Assembly (NCBI RefSeq): GCF_027943255.1
Contig: NC_072893.1
Span: 41,128,001-41,192,000, forward strand
Direction of reading: 5' to 3'
Source: Anastrepha obliqua
Taxonomy: Eukaryota > Arthropoda > Insecta > Diptera > Tephritidae
Length of the DNA: 64,000 bases
This document shows positions 54,581-64,000 of the stretch, piece by piece. The position numbers were made by a program, and so were the translations under genes. The notes below the pieces were generated by a model. It saw nothing but the letters and a program-made list of their open reading frames with translations. It searched no databases and was not told the origin of the DNA. Numbering within the stretch: the stretch's first letter is position 1; each line of letters begins with the position of its first letter.

Positions 54581-56839
54581 AATGAAAATTGAACGAGCAA
54601 CAGTGCATATCCGCAGGCTACAAAACAAAAATATCACAACGCTTTGGGTAAAGGAGATGTTCCTGAAAGGATTCCTCGTTGGACTTTTTTTAATTTCTCA
54701 ATTCAAAATCGTCTGGTTTGTTACTGTAAGCTTCATAGTTATTAAAAAAGCTCGGCAGGTGAATTATGTGAGGAAATACTGAGCTCCATTTTGTGGTTGA
54801 ATTTCAGTTGCCACGTAAGGGAATTTAAAAAATAACAAGTTTCAGAAAAATTATGCGAAAACCCAACCTGGAGTAACGGACGCTCAACGCTTCATAATAT
54901 CTTAAGTTTTACTCCGATTTACTTGAAATTTTAACAAACTATTTTCGAAATACTATAAAATCTTTTATCAAAAAATTGGAAAAAGGTTTCCCTATCTTAC
55001 GCTCACGCTAAGTCCTCTGAAAAGCGATCCTCAGCACATTATTTGAAGTGATGGACTTTTTGCTTCGGCCTTACCTTTAACGCTCCGATGGATGCATTTA
55101 TATGAAATTGAGAGGCGAAATGTAGAAAGTGTAACTATTGGGTCAAGAAAAGGACTTTGTCCCTAACTTCGGTGTTTACTTTCCCTAAACATTTGATTAA
55201 GAAATCGGATATCATTGTAAGCGCAAACGGGACTTAAATCTCCACTGACAGTTCACACATCGATAGTGGAACTGAATCTGACATTTCTTCCTTACACTTC
55301 AGATTTACTACCGCAGCGTTTGTCGAGCTGGGATCTGAGCAATTGACATGATGACAATGCTGGTAGGAATGACAGAGCTCGCCTGTTCAAAACATGCCTT
55401 GTAGAAAGGCAAGCTGCAATAAAGTCTCAGTAGGTAACAACTAAGCGGAAAAGTGTTCAATAATCTCGAAGATCCTTACAATTTTTTTGACAGCACAACG
55501 ATGATTTATGCTCGTTTCCGAGAGATAGAAATGCTTCGTGGAATGCGGAAGCTGACCAATGCGCGAGAAAAGTGGCTGAGACAGAATTTGAGGAATCGAG
55601 AAGGCCAGTGCAGCTCCTAAGAGCTAATGGAGGCTTTTACTGAGGCTTTCAAAGCGGAAAACTAACGGTACTAAGTCGCATATAACATCTGTAGGAGTTC
55701 TAGTTACAAGCAAGAGGTATAATTCATTCCTTCCTAAAGGAATGCCCCGCACTTTGAAGAATGCGTTTTGGATATCTGTAAATCCACTTGTTTGAGCATC
55801 TGAATAGTTCAGATACTGTCTTGGTGGAAGGGCTGGTTGGATTCAGCAATCTTTTGGCGTTTTGGGATATGTGAGAATAGAATTTGGAAAATCGTTTTAA
55901 CCCCAAATATAGATCTCTCTGCTTCAGAGGATTCTTCTTTCAAGTGCAGTCCGTATTACTTTATCTAGTCTACTGCTAACTGAATTATTTTCAAGGTATG
56001 GCGTATTTCCATATACCACTCCAGTTTTTCAAGAAGCACTGAGCACCTGAAGTAACACCTCTTGGAATGCTGGACTTCATTTCGCCTGCCTTACCTTTGG
56101 CGATTACTTATACTTGTTTGCACACATTTGTTACTTAACCTTGGTAATAAAACTAATATACTTGTAGATGATGAACAGCGGCTTCAGATAATTGCAAAGA
56201 GACCCTAAAAGTTAATAAAGTGCCAAAGAAAACTCTTGCTTAAAGCATACGAAACTTTCATGCAAAAAGTAATTACTGTCGACGAAAACAAAATAATTCC
56301 CTTAAGGAATTTTAGACTTCTCTCAGCATTTTATGGGCACTTGGCACCATTTGTAAAATAAAAGAAAGAAGTAAAACAAAAAAGATGTAAATACAACATC
56401 AACGGAGAAGGCATCGGAAAAATGTTTTTCAATTAGTTTTCTTTGTGTTTCGCTGTTGCATGTTTGGTGCTGTTGCAATTGTGTAAATGTGTGGGTGCAT
56501 ACTTTATGACTCTAACTGTATTCCATCATTTTATAGGTTGCTGCAATTTTTCTTACCGAAGTGAGTTGGCAGTACGATGTTTGCAAGTAATTTTCGAGAT
56601 TTCCTCCTCTTTTTAAATTACTAAAAACATGTACAGCAACCAATTGACAAATTGATTATTTATAAATACATACAAACATAAATATGTTGCAAAAAGGCAA
56701 TTGAAGAACTCATCGTAAAAATATTAATTTTACGCTGGCTGGCCTTAGCTGTTTTTGGCAATACCATTAAGAGTTTGGCTGGTACCGGAGATCAATTTTT
56801 GTCTTTTACGGTAATAGTGGCATAAGTCCATTTTTCTTT
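54581..56839. other. Unassigned sequence
   Basis: A plus-strand frame at about 55490-55619 reads YARFREIEMLRGMRKLTNAR and EKWLRQNLRNREG before a stop; it looks protein-like but I do not recognise it. The rest shows no motif. Confidence 0.35.
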
Positions 56840-57138
56840 TCATTTTATTTTGTCTTTCTTAATTTATTTTGGTTATTTATATTTATTTTTTTATTTTTAT
56901 TTTTGTGGTTTTGAATGTCAATTTGATTTATTTTGTTTTATTTCTCCTTATTTTATTTTGTTTTAATACTTTTTAATAATAAATTTTTTTTGTCACTTTC
57001 ATTTTCTATACATTTTATCTTATTTTAATTTATTCAACATTATTTTATTGTATTATTTTATTTATTTCTGTTACATTTTATATTATTTGAATTTATTTTA
57101 TGTTTTTTATCTATTTTATTTTATATTTTTTATGTTTC
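56840..57138. repeat. TTTTA/TTTATT-rich tract, left part
   Basis: Repeats of TTTTATTTTA-like words. The same kind of sequence resumes at 59018-59520, on the other side of the LINE. Confidence 0.72.
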
Positions 57139-59017
57139 TTTTTTTGTTTTTTTTTTTTTTACGGGACAACTAGCAAGTGCTGAATTCAGACATTAATTAA
57201 GTCCAGTGTACTACACCTCGATTCCCTTTTAATTTTCTTTAAATCTATCCAATCTCCGAAGAAATCTGAGTAGATCTTGTGGTGCCAAGGAGCCAAGATG
57301 GTCGCTTCTTAACACATCAGTGCCAAAGACCTCAAACCTGATTCGAGCAAAGGCGGGGCAGACGCATAGGAAGTGGTTCCCCGTCTCATCCTCCGCTTCA
57401 CAAGCTGGGCAGAGTACACTGTCTGAGATGCCTACCTTTTCCATGCGCTTCGCGCACAGAAAGTGGCCCGTCATCAGTCCAACCAGCTGTCTGCACTCCC
57501 TTCTGCTTAATGACAGAAGGGTTTGCGATAGTCGATCGGACATGACAGGTAACATCAGTTTAGTCCATCTGCAGCCTCTCTCAGCCGGGCCAAAGAAGTT
57601 GGCCTCAGGGCCCATCTTAGCTAAGGAATCAGAGTTCTCGCTACCCATGATGACATAGCCACATGTCCCGGCACCCCTGTTAGGAACAGGCTATTATGTC
57701 TACCGACATAGTAGTTCAGCCTGGATTTACAGGACTCGACTACCTCTGATGTGAGTGGGGGGCTGTCTAAGGCCATAGCTTGGCTGTCGCTGAAGACACA
57801 TATAGATCTGCCTCTCCATCGGTTTTCCACAACAAAGTTCATCGCCTCTTGAACTGCATACACCTCCGCTTGAAACACATATGTATGCATTCCAAGAGCA
57901 AAACGCAGTTTTCTCCCGCTGGATGCCACGTATACCCCAGAGCTAGAGCCATGCTCGGCCCTGGAGCCATCCGTGAAAATGCGAAAACAGTGTTTGGCTG
58001 GCTCATTTGACCACAACCATGCCTTCTCTGTATTCTAAGGCCTCTCCTTGGATGAAAACATCAAGTGGTGGTAAACCAATCAGAGCATCTATGCCGAGCC
58101 TGAAGTAAAGGTGCAAAAGATGGCCACAGTGCGTTGTAGTTTCGATAAGGTCCTCCTGACTCCCACGAGAGAGAGTCTACTCATCCAGACCACTGATGCA
58201 TAAGTGATAGTAGGTCTTATCATAGCCATGTATATCCATAGGACCTTACTAGGAGAAAGACCCAACGTTTTCCCAAAGACACCTTTGCACTGCCAGAAAG
58301 CTGTCAGTGCTTTGGATGCCTTTATTTCAACGTGTGATTTCCAGAGGAGTTTACTATCGAGGATTACTCCAAGATATTTAATTTCCTTGGATAGTTGGAT
58401 TGTGACTCCTTTTAGTCCATCTAGCTTCCTCCTTCTGGTGAAGAGGACAATACCAGCCATGGCGGGATTTGCCGATAGCCCATTCGCACAGCACCAAGTG
58501 TCAATCCTATCCAGAGTTTTCTGCACTTTCCTGCAGATGTTCATCAGCGAAGGGCCTGTTACCAAACAAGCAACATCGTCCGCATATGCTTGTGCGTAGA
58601 CTCCCGAGTCGTTTAAGGTGGTGAGCAGAGGATCGATTACCATGCACCAGACAACCGCCCACACATAAGCACACCGCCTTGGGGGCATCTATTAACCCCG
58701 GATGAAACCAGCAGATCTTCCTCTGCTCGCACCGAAACGATTCTTTGGGCCAGCATCGAACGAATCCAATTTACTAGCACCCGGTCTATGCCGTGTCTAC
58801 TAGCAGAGTTACACATACTGTCAAAAGTGGCATTTTCAAACGCCCCCTCTATGTCTAAAAAGATGCCCATAGCATAGTCCCTCCTGTCGATGGCCAGCTC
58901 TACCATAGCAACAAGGTTTTGCAGTGCCGACTCGCACGATTTTCCACTTTGATAGGCATACTGAAATGGATACAGAGGGTGAGCCTTCAGCGACTTCTGA
59001 CGTATGCGCAATACCAC
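57139..59017 (-). mobile_element. 5'-truncated LINE with RT, RNase H and poly(A) end
   Basis: Reading leftward from 59017: IRQKSLKAHPLYPFQYAYQS, IFLDIEGAFENATFDSM (RT motif A), SSGVNRCPQGGVL (motif B), YAQAYADDVACLVTG (motif C, YADD intact), KYLGVILDSKLLWKSHVEIK and GKTLGLSPSKVLWIYMAMIR (thumb). RNase H follows: FRIFTDGSRAEHGSSSG, FQAEVYAVQEAMNF, VFSDSQAMALD. The knuckle CPACEAEDETGNHFLCVCPA and a stop at 57229 close it. The 3' untranslated part ends in an A-run (T on plus strand, 57139-57161). Three frameshifts near 58690, 58030 and 57650 break the frame. The endonuclease is absent by 5' truncation. Confidence 0.92.
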
Positions 59018-59520
59018 CAATCGTTATTTTATGTTACTTCATTTCCTTTTATTTCTCTTTATTTCACTTCTTGTTTTTATTGTATTTATTTCGGTTTTTG
59101 TATTTTATTAATTTATTTCATATTTATTATTTTTTTTTTTTAATTTGGTTTCATTTATTTCGCTTTATTTTATTTTAATTTTTTTATTTTTGTTATTTTG
59201 TTTTATTTTGTTTTATTTTATTTCGTTTTATTTAATTTTATTTTGTTTATTGTATTTTAATCAATTTTTTTAATTTTTATTTTCATTTTGTTTTATTGTA
59301 TTTTATTTTATTTTATTTGGTTTATTGTATTTGATTTTAATTCTTTTTTATTTTCATTTTGTTCTTCTTGTTTAATATATTTTCTTAACGTTTACTTAAA
59401 CTTATTTTATTTTACTTCATTTAGTTGTAATATATTATTTTTCCTAATTTCCTAAGTTTTACTTTGATTCACTTTATTTTATTTTGTTTTAATTACTTGT
59501 TGTATTTTATTAATTTTAAC
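59018..59520. repeat. TTTTA-rich tract, right part
   Basis: Long run of TTTTATTTTGTTTTATTTTA-type words. With 56840-57138 it brackets the LINE, so the LINE appears to have inserted into one tract. Confidence 0.75.
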
Positions 59521-61084
59521 TAAAATAAATTGAAAGCTGAAACAGAAGAGCATGTGCGAGAGTAAATAATAGAATTTTAACAAATTTATTGACTAGAAAA
59601 GTAAGCGAAAATTTTGGCATGTCGAAAAATAAGAAAAATAGTAATCATGCACCGCGAAATATGGCTACTAAACATACACTTGCGGTAAAAAAAAGCACTA
59701 CTCAAACTAAGCGAACAAATATCACAATATTAGTATCTGAACAACAATTGGATTGACTCATCGTCATTAATAGCCTTGAAAATAGTTGGATAGAGGGATT
59801 TTTACGCCCAGCCTACCCATAATCCCAGAATTATAAAATTTATCTTTGAAGAGTAGTTGAAAAAACTAAAACAATTAAATAGTGTTTTAAAATTAGACTG
59901 AGTATGACCTGTTTGGATTAAAATTGCAAGTAAGTGTCGTTGTGAAGCCAGATACTCCGGATGGTTGCGCTAAAAACAAAGACTCAGTTGATATGATTGA
60001 GAACTTTGTGGATATACTGTTTAATAATAATCCATATTTGGCCAACCCATCGGTAACCTCGTCTTCGAGTACGCTTTGAGGATGAGGAACCCAATTTAGG
60101 TCTACCGAGCGCCAGTTGTAAACACTCTTCGAAACAGTTGCTTATTGCTTAACTAATCTTGATTTTATGGTGAAAAATCCCGAACCACAACGACACCCGG
60201 ATTATCTGCAAAAATCGCGCTCGTGCGTGAAAGTCCCATAAGTTATTGCTCAAGAAGGCCTCCTACGGCAATCGCAAGTAGTACAGCTTTCGTCCATGGA
60301 CTCGGTTAGCAAATCTCACTATATTGATAGATAATAAAACTAGCCCATAACGTCACATAAATTTTTAATTATTTGTTTGGTATTTCCGACCAAAAAAAAA
60401 AGACATAACGCAGAACTTTCATGAAAAATAATTGAGTTGCCAAATTCTATTCAACATTTTCTTTTCTTTTGGTTTTAATTTACCGCCATAAATCTTCAGT
60501 ATTAGCAACGCACCTTTTTTGACGGCAAGTGTACATATTTTTATGTACCCTCAAACAAATATACATGGAATTAATAATTCTTATTCGACAGGTACATACA
60601 TACATACAAATTTCGTTATGAATGTTTGGTATGTGCACTAGTTTGTTGCCGCTAAATGAAGTCATGCAAAAAAGGAAAACAACAACAATAATGTTAATAT
60701 ACTGCGGCGCTAACGAGTGGGCGGCTAAAATGTTCTATTACCCAGAGCTGAGGCGTGTGCGCTACGGCAGGATAAACTGATATTAGCTATAAATACATGC
60801 GTACATACATAGACCCACACACATATATGAAGTGCAGAGCGTAAAAGCGGGTGATGAGAACTGTGTGAATGCGGCACACATGTTGCCTACCCACACATAC
60901 ACACACGCACACATATACAATATATACGAGGGAATATAAAATATGCACGCTAATACTAATAACAAAGCGTAAAGCTAATCAACCGGCAAAAAGCAATGGC
61001 AAATTTAGTTAAAATTTCAAGCAAATATATGCACCAACACACACACATACATTTGAGATAAACCCCATAGGCTTCCCGTGAGTT
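59521..61084. other. Unassigned sequence
   Basis: A plus-strand frame near 59925-60080 (SVDMIENFVDILFNNNPYLA) is protein-like but unassigned. CA-rich runs near 60890-60915 and 61035-61050. Confidence 0.35.
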
Positions 61085-61429
61085 CCCATTAGGTGATGAT
61101 ATCAACCACCGTACTAATGGAAGACTGGTCTAGATTGGTGACAGACCTAGTCCTGTGCTCATTCCTCCAAGACCAGATCTGTGTAGGTACCTCACAAGTG
61201 AACTCCGTGGTCCAACGAAGGCTGGCTTGTGCAATGTGGCCCAACCTAATCCAGAATTAGCGTGAGAATAAAGGATTTAAGATCAGTTCCTCTCCTAACC
61301 AGCTCATCCACGATGTAATTTCTAGGAATATCTCTGTGCCCAGTGACCCAGGCCATGTACTTGTTGCACCACTTAGCCAGCGCATTTCGAATATCTACAC
61401 ATCCGACTGCCACTTTGAATGAAGTACTC
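61085..61429 (-). pseudogene. LINE RNase H end and 3' part
   Basis: The minus strand reads VDIRNALAKWCNKYMAWVTG, HRDIPRNYIVDELVRRGTDL (closing RNase H motif, about 61300-61360), then LDHGVHL, YTDLVLEE and GTHGKPMGF. Frameshifts and stops. It adjoins an RTE-like piece of opposite strand at about 61430. Confidence 0.72.
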
Positions 61430-61914
61430 GTGAAATGTTAAGATTTTGTGGTAGTAGTAGAAGATCGTAAAACATTTGAGGATGTACAAGACTTTGTTTA
61501 TTTAGGAACGATAATTAACACCGACAGTATTGTCAGACTTGAAATCCAAGGGGGAATCTCTCTTGCCAACAAGTGCTACTTTGGACTTAGTAGGCAATAG
61601 AGTAGTAGAGTCCTCTCTCGACGAACAAAACTAACACTCTACAAGGCTCTCATCATGCCCGTCCTAACGTGTGGCGCAGAAGGTTGGACGATGATAACAT
61701 CCAATGAAGCGACGCTTGGAGTGTCTGAGAGAAAGATTCTGCGTAAGATTTTTGGGCCTTTGCACGTTGTTGACGGCGAATTGTGAGCAATGGAAACAAT
61801 GAGGTGTATGAGCTTTACGACGACAGAGTGCAGTGAATAAAGATCCAGCGGTTACGTTTGCTGGGTCATGTCGTCCGAATGGATACAAACGCTTCGGCTC
61901 TGAAAGTATTCGAT
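61430..61914 (+). pseudogene. RTE-like LINE, RT C-terminal part
   Basis: Frames read DRKTFEDVQDFVYLGTIINT, RLEIQGGISLANKCYFGLSR, RRTKLTLYKALIMPVLTCGA, ERKILRKIFGPLHVVDGEL, NEVYELYDDRVQ and IQRLRLLGHVVRMDTNASAL. Same family and same region as 52180-52925, with three or more stops. Ends at KVFD (about 61914), fused to RNase H of another LINE. Confidence 0.85.
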
Positions 61915-62335
61915 GGAGGGAACTTAGAGCGGAATGAAATTGCTGATGAGCTTGCGAGGAAGGGTACTGAATTGGCTTCAGATACCTCCTATCCGGTCAT
62001 CGGCATCACGAAAACCATTTGGTCTCACTACAATAGACGCAGGACTCGAAAAGTCCTGGCGACTCCACACCATTCAAGTCCTAAACTCGTAGCTTTGTTT
62101 TCCGTTCACTGAATGATCGACACATATACGGAAAAGCTAGCATTACAGAAGTTGTGGGGACCTTTCAGAGAAGAAGACTGTTTAGCAGTTTCCTTGTAAA
62201 TGTCCGGGTTTGGAAGCTAGACGATGGACTGGGTGCTTCTTTCGTCGATAGCATGGGACAGTACGCCAACCTAAATCCCTTAAATCTTCTCCATTATATC
62301 AACAACTCTAGCTAGCAGTAGATATCTTCCTGTTG
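61915..62335 (+). pseudogene. LINE RNase H end with C-terminal knuckle
   Basis: The frame passes without a stop from the RTE-like piece into ERNEIADELARKGTELASDT (RNase H closing motif) and YPVIGITKTIWSHYNRRRTR. Shifted frames follow: KLWGPFREE-type and GLEARRWTGCFF-type sequence, equivalent to the SCGDLSEKKTV knuckle seen at 30600. LNPLNLLHYINNSS is near its end. No tail repeat. Confidence 0.75.
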
Positions 62336-62379
62336 GAGTAGTTTGCATGTGGTTACCTTCATGAATATCAAGGCTTTAT

Positions 62380-62667
62380 TCGATTAAACAGTTTGGGTAG
62401 TACCCTTTCTGGAAAGCTCATCTACTTTATAATTTCCTGTTGTATTTCTGCGACTTGGCACTGAAATGAAGTTTACATTGAATTGCTGCGTTAAGTCATT
62501 TAGGAATTTATAACATTCTACCTGTATGACTATTTTTGACGAGTATATTTCGGACTTTAGCGCTTTTACTGCTCCTTGAATAAATGACAACTTTTCTGGT
62601 GGGTAATACTCTCGTATTTATAGCAGTAAGTCCTTCCTTAATAGCCGTGACTTCCGCTTGAAATACT
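62380..62667 (-). pseudogene. LINE RNase H fragment
   Basis: The minus strand reads RLVFQAEVTAIKEGLTAI (Glu motif, about 62650), FIQGAVKALKSEIYSSKIVI, NVNFISVPSRRNTTGNYKVD, ELSRKGTT. The fragment is about 90 residues with one frameshift and ends against mariner mar-4. Confidence 0.75.
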
Positions 62668-63520
62668 AGTCGAGAATTGACGAAAAAAATGAGCTGCGAT
62701 CACAAAAAAAGATTCTCAATAACCTTCATTCAATGGGATTTACAGAAAAATTTCGAGCCTGGGTGCCTCACGAGTTCAACGAAAAAAAAAACAAAGAAAG
62801 TCGCCTTCAAATTGCTTCTTAGCATCTCGCCCACCATCGAGCACCACGCGGTCATAAGCAGCGCTTTTTGTACCAAGTCGTCACGAAAGATGAGAAATGT
62901 TGCCTATACATTAATATGAAGCAAAGAAAGAGTGGGGGCTCCAGGAGACACGCCAAGGCCGAGAGTAAGGCCGGAAGATCATGATATGCCATGATATGTG
63001 TTTGGTGGCACTGGGAGGGCATGGTGCACTGGGAAATTCTCGAAAATAATGTCATGGTCTACAAGAAGCTCTACATTGTCCAGCTACACCGCGTGAATGA
63101 GGCTATTCGATTGAAAATACCAGATCGACATGGTCAATCCATACTCCTTCACGACAACGCCAAGCTCCATGTTACACAAGTTATCAAAGCCGCACTCCAA
63201 GAGTTTGAATGGGAGTTCCTTCAGCATACGCCGTATTCTCCGGACCTTGCACCGATCGATTACCAACTTTTCCGCTCCCTGTCAAACCATATGAGGGGTG
63301 TTACCTTCAATAACTAAGGCATCCTTAAAAACTGGCTCAACTGGTGTCAAGACTAGTCGATTTTTAGCGGAACGGCGTCAATAAATTCGTCGAGAGATGG
63401 GAAGAAGTTTTAAACAGCAACGGCGAATATATAACTGATTAACTTATTGACATAATTATTGTTTTTTGTTTAAATAAAACTCTTCGGGAAAAGCGCTACG
63501 AACTTATTCCCCGAACTAAT
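62668..63520 (+). mobile_element. mariner mar-4, copy 2 (near full length, broken)
   Basis: Frames in order: SRELTKKMSCDHKK and NLHSMGFTEKF-type sequence (second helix-turn-helix), AWVPHEFNEK, GHKQRFLYQVVTKDEK (first Asp in KDEK), YINMKQRKSGG. An open frame of 108 residues (62991-63317) holds CVWWHWEGMVHWEILENNVM, LHDNAKLHVTQVIKAALQEF (second Asp) and YSPDLAPIDYQLFRSL (third Asp), with 34 residues between the last two. The 3' side ends in CGCTACGAACTTATTCCCCG (about 63500), a mariner-like terminal repeat. The first helix-turn-helix and left end are missing; all three Asp are present but in different frames. Confidence 0.9.
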
Positions 63521-64000
63521 AAATAAATACTCAGATTAAAAATATAGCATTTTTTTTTAATTATATGGAGATGGCTCTTCTTCTCGGTTTTTTGGTTATA
63601 TGGGAATCACTTCTTTTTTTTCTTTTTTTTATCTTGCGGAGAGCGCTCGACTTCCTAGGACAAGCTACGCTCAAAGAGAGAGTAAGTTTTGCTCGTCGAC
63701 TTGGACAATATGAGAGCACTCCCTTGAACCCTTTTGAGCGCACCAAGAGTGCTCTCATTATGATTCCTACTTCCACTGGGAAACACTTTCAAAAAAAAAA
63801 AAAACAAAAACAAAAAAAAATGTGCGTGATTCGTATGCACATATGCATGTCATGTGCGTCACGCTTGAGGGGTGCAAATGGAAAAATTATGCACAATTTT
63901 CCATGGCAGAGTGGCAAAAATGCTGCAAATATGCAATACATAAAAATACAAAGGCGATTTGAAGGCTCTTCCGGGCGCTTCCGCGAAGTGCAGTAGAGTG
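63521..64000. other. Unassigned sequence
   Basis: A 143-residue frame (63565-63996) begins with a hydrophobic stretch encoded by T-rich sequence and has no domain I recognise. The window ends inside it. Confidence 0.35.
63711..63757. repeat. Inverted repeat, 11-bp perfect arms
   Basis: TGAGAGCACTC (63711-63721) and its reverse complement GAGTGCTCTCA (63747-63757) flank a 25-base loop. Possible hairpin; function unknown. Confidence 0.8.

Noticed and set aside
58204..58599. 131-residue plus-strand frame
   Set aside because: Antisense shadow of the LINE reverse transcriptase, which carries YADDV and other motifs on the minus strand.
59925..60240. Transposase-like frame
   Set aside because: Protein-like composition but no catalytic or DNA-binding motif that I can name.

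Overview
This window looks like a non-coding, transposon-rich stretch of a higher dipteran genome. The base composition is very AT-rich, with (AC)n, (GAT)n and (ACAT)n microsatellites and LINE 3' ends closing in CCTAA-type repeats. It holds many Tc1/mariner relatives, including DD41D 'rosa-like' elements, a group first described from Ceratitis rosa and other tephritid fruit flies. A tephritid source is therefore the best guess; this is inference, not proof. I found no host protein-coding gene, no tRNA or rRNA gene and no CRISPR array. Every coding similarity I recognise belongs to a mobile element, and none of these elements is intact.

Layout. 0-5.8 kb: one copy (A) of an unclassified repeat, a Tc1-like fragment joined to a mariner fragment, two RTE-like LINE pieces and a mariner 3' piece. 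6.9-8.4 kb: an AT-rich degenerate tandem array. 9.3-13.0 kb: a stack of insertions. A mariner (mar-1) is cut by copy B of the repeat, by a LINE 3' end and by a tRNA-derived SINE; a short rosa-like element with both ends and a second mariner (mar-2) follow. 14.4-26.3 kb: LINE tails, rosa-like and mariner deletion derivatives (one nested in the other), a Helitron-like element, a LINE endonuclease/RNase H fusion, a deleted Tc1-like element and copies of two SINE families. 26.5-32.1 kb: several antisense LINE RT/RNase H remnants, one split by a mariner. 33.3-36.0 kb: a tandem array interrupted by a mariner, a rosa-like element and a SINE. 37.6-44.6 kb: LINE remnants, two mariners sharing one internal deletion, and a maT-like element inside a LINE. 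46.8-51.3 kb: two blocks of a ~145-bp AT-rich satellite. 52.2-63.5 kb: an RTE-like LINE, a LINE with RT and RNase H set in a TTTTA-rich tract, and a dense pile of LINE pieces ending in a nearly full-length but broken mariner.

The theme is decay and non-autonomous amplification of Tc1/mariner elements. Several copies keep their terminal inverted repeats and TA target sites but have lost the catalytic middle. Some keep short open reading frames for the DNA-binding part alone, or for a DNA-binding start fused to a catalytic end. The least explained items are the A/B repeat pair, which share both ends but not the middle, and the internally deleted elements with surviving reading frames. Family labels mar-1 to mar-6, rosa-R1 to R3, SINE-A/B and repeat A/B are mine and serve only to link copies inside this window.
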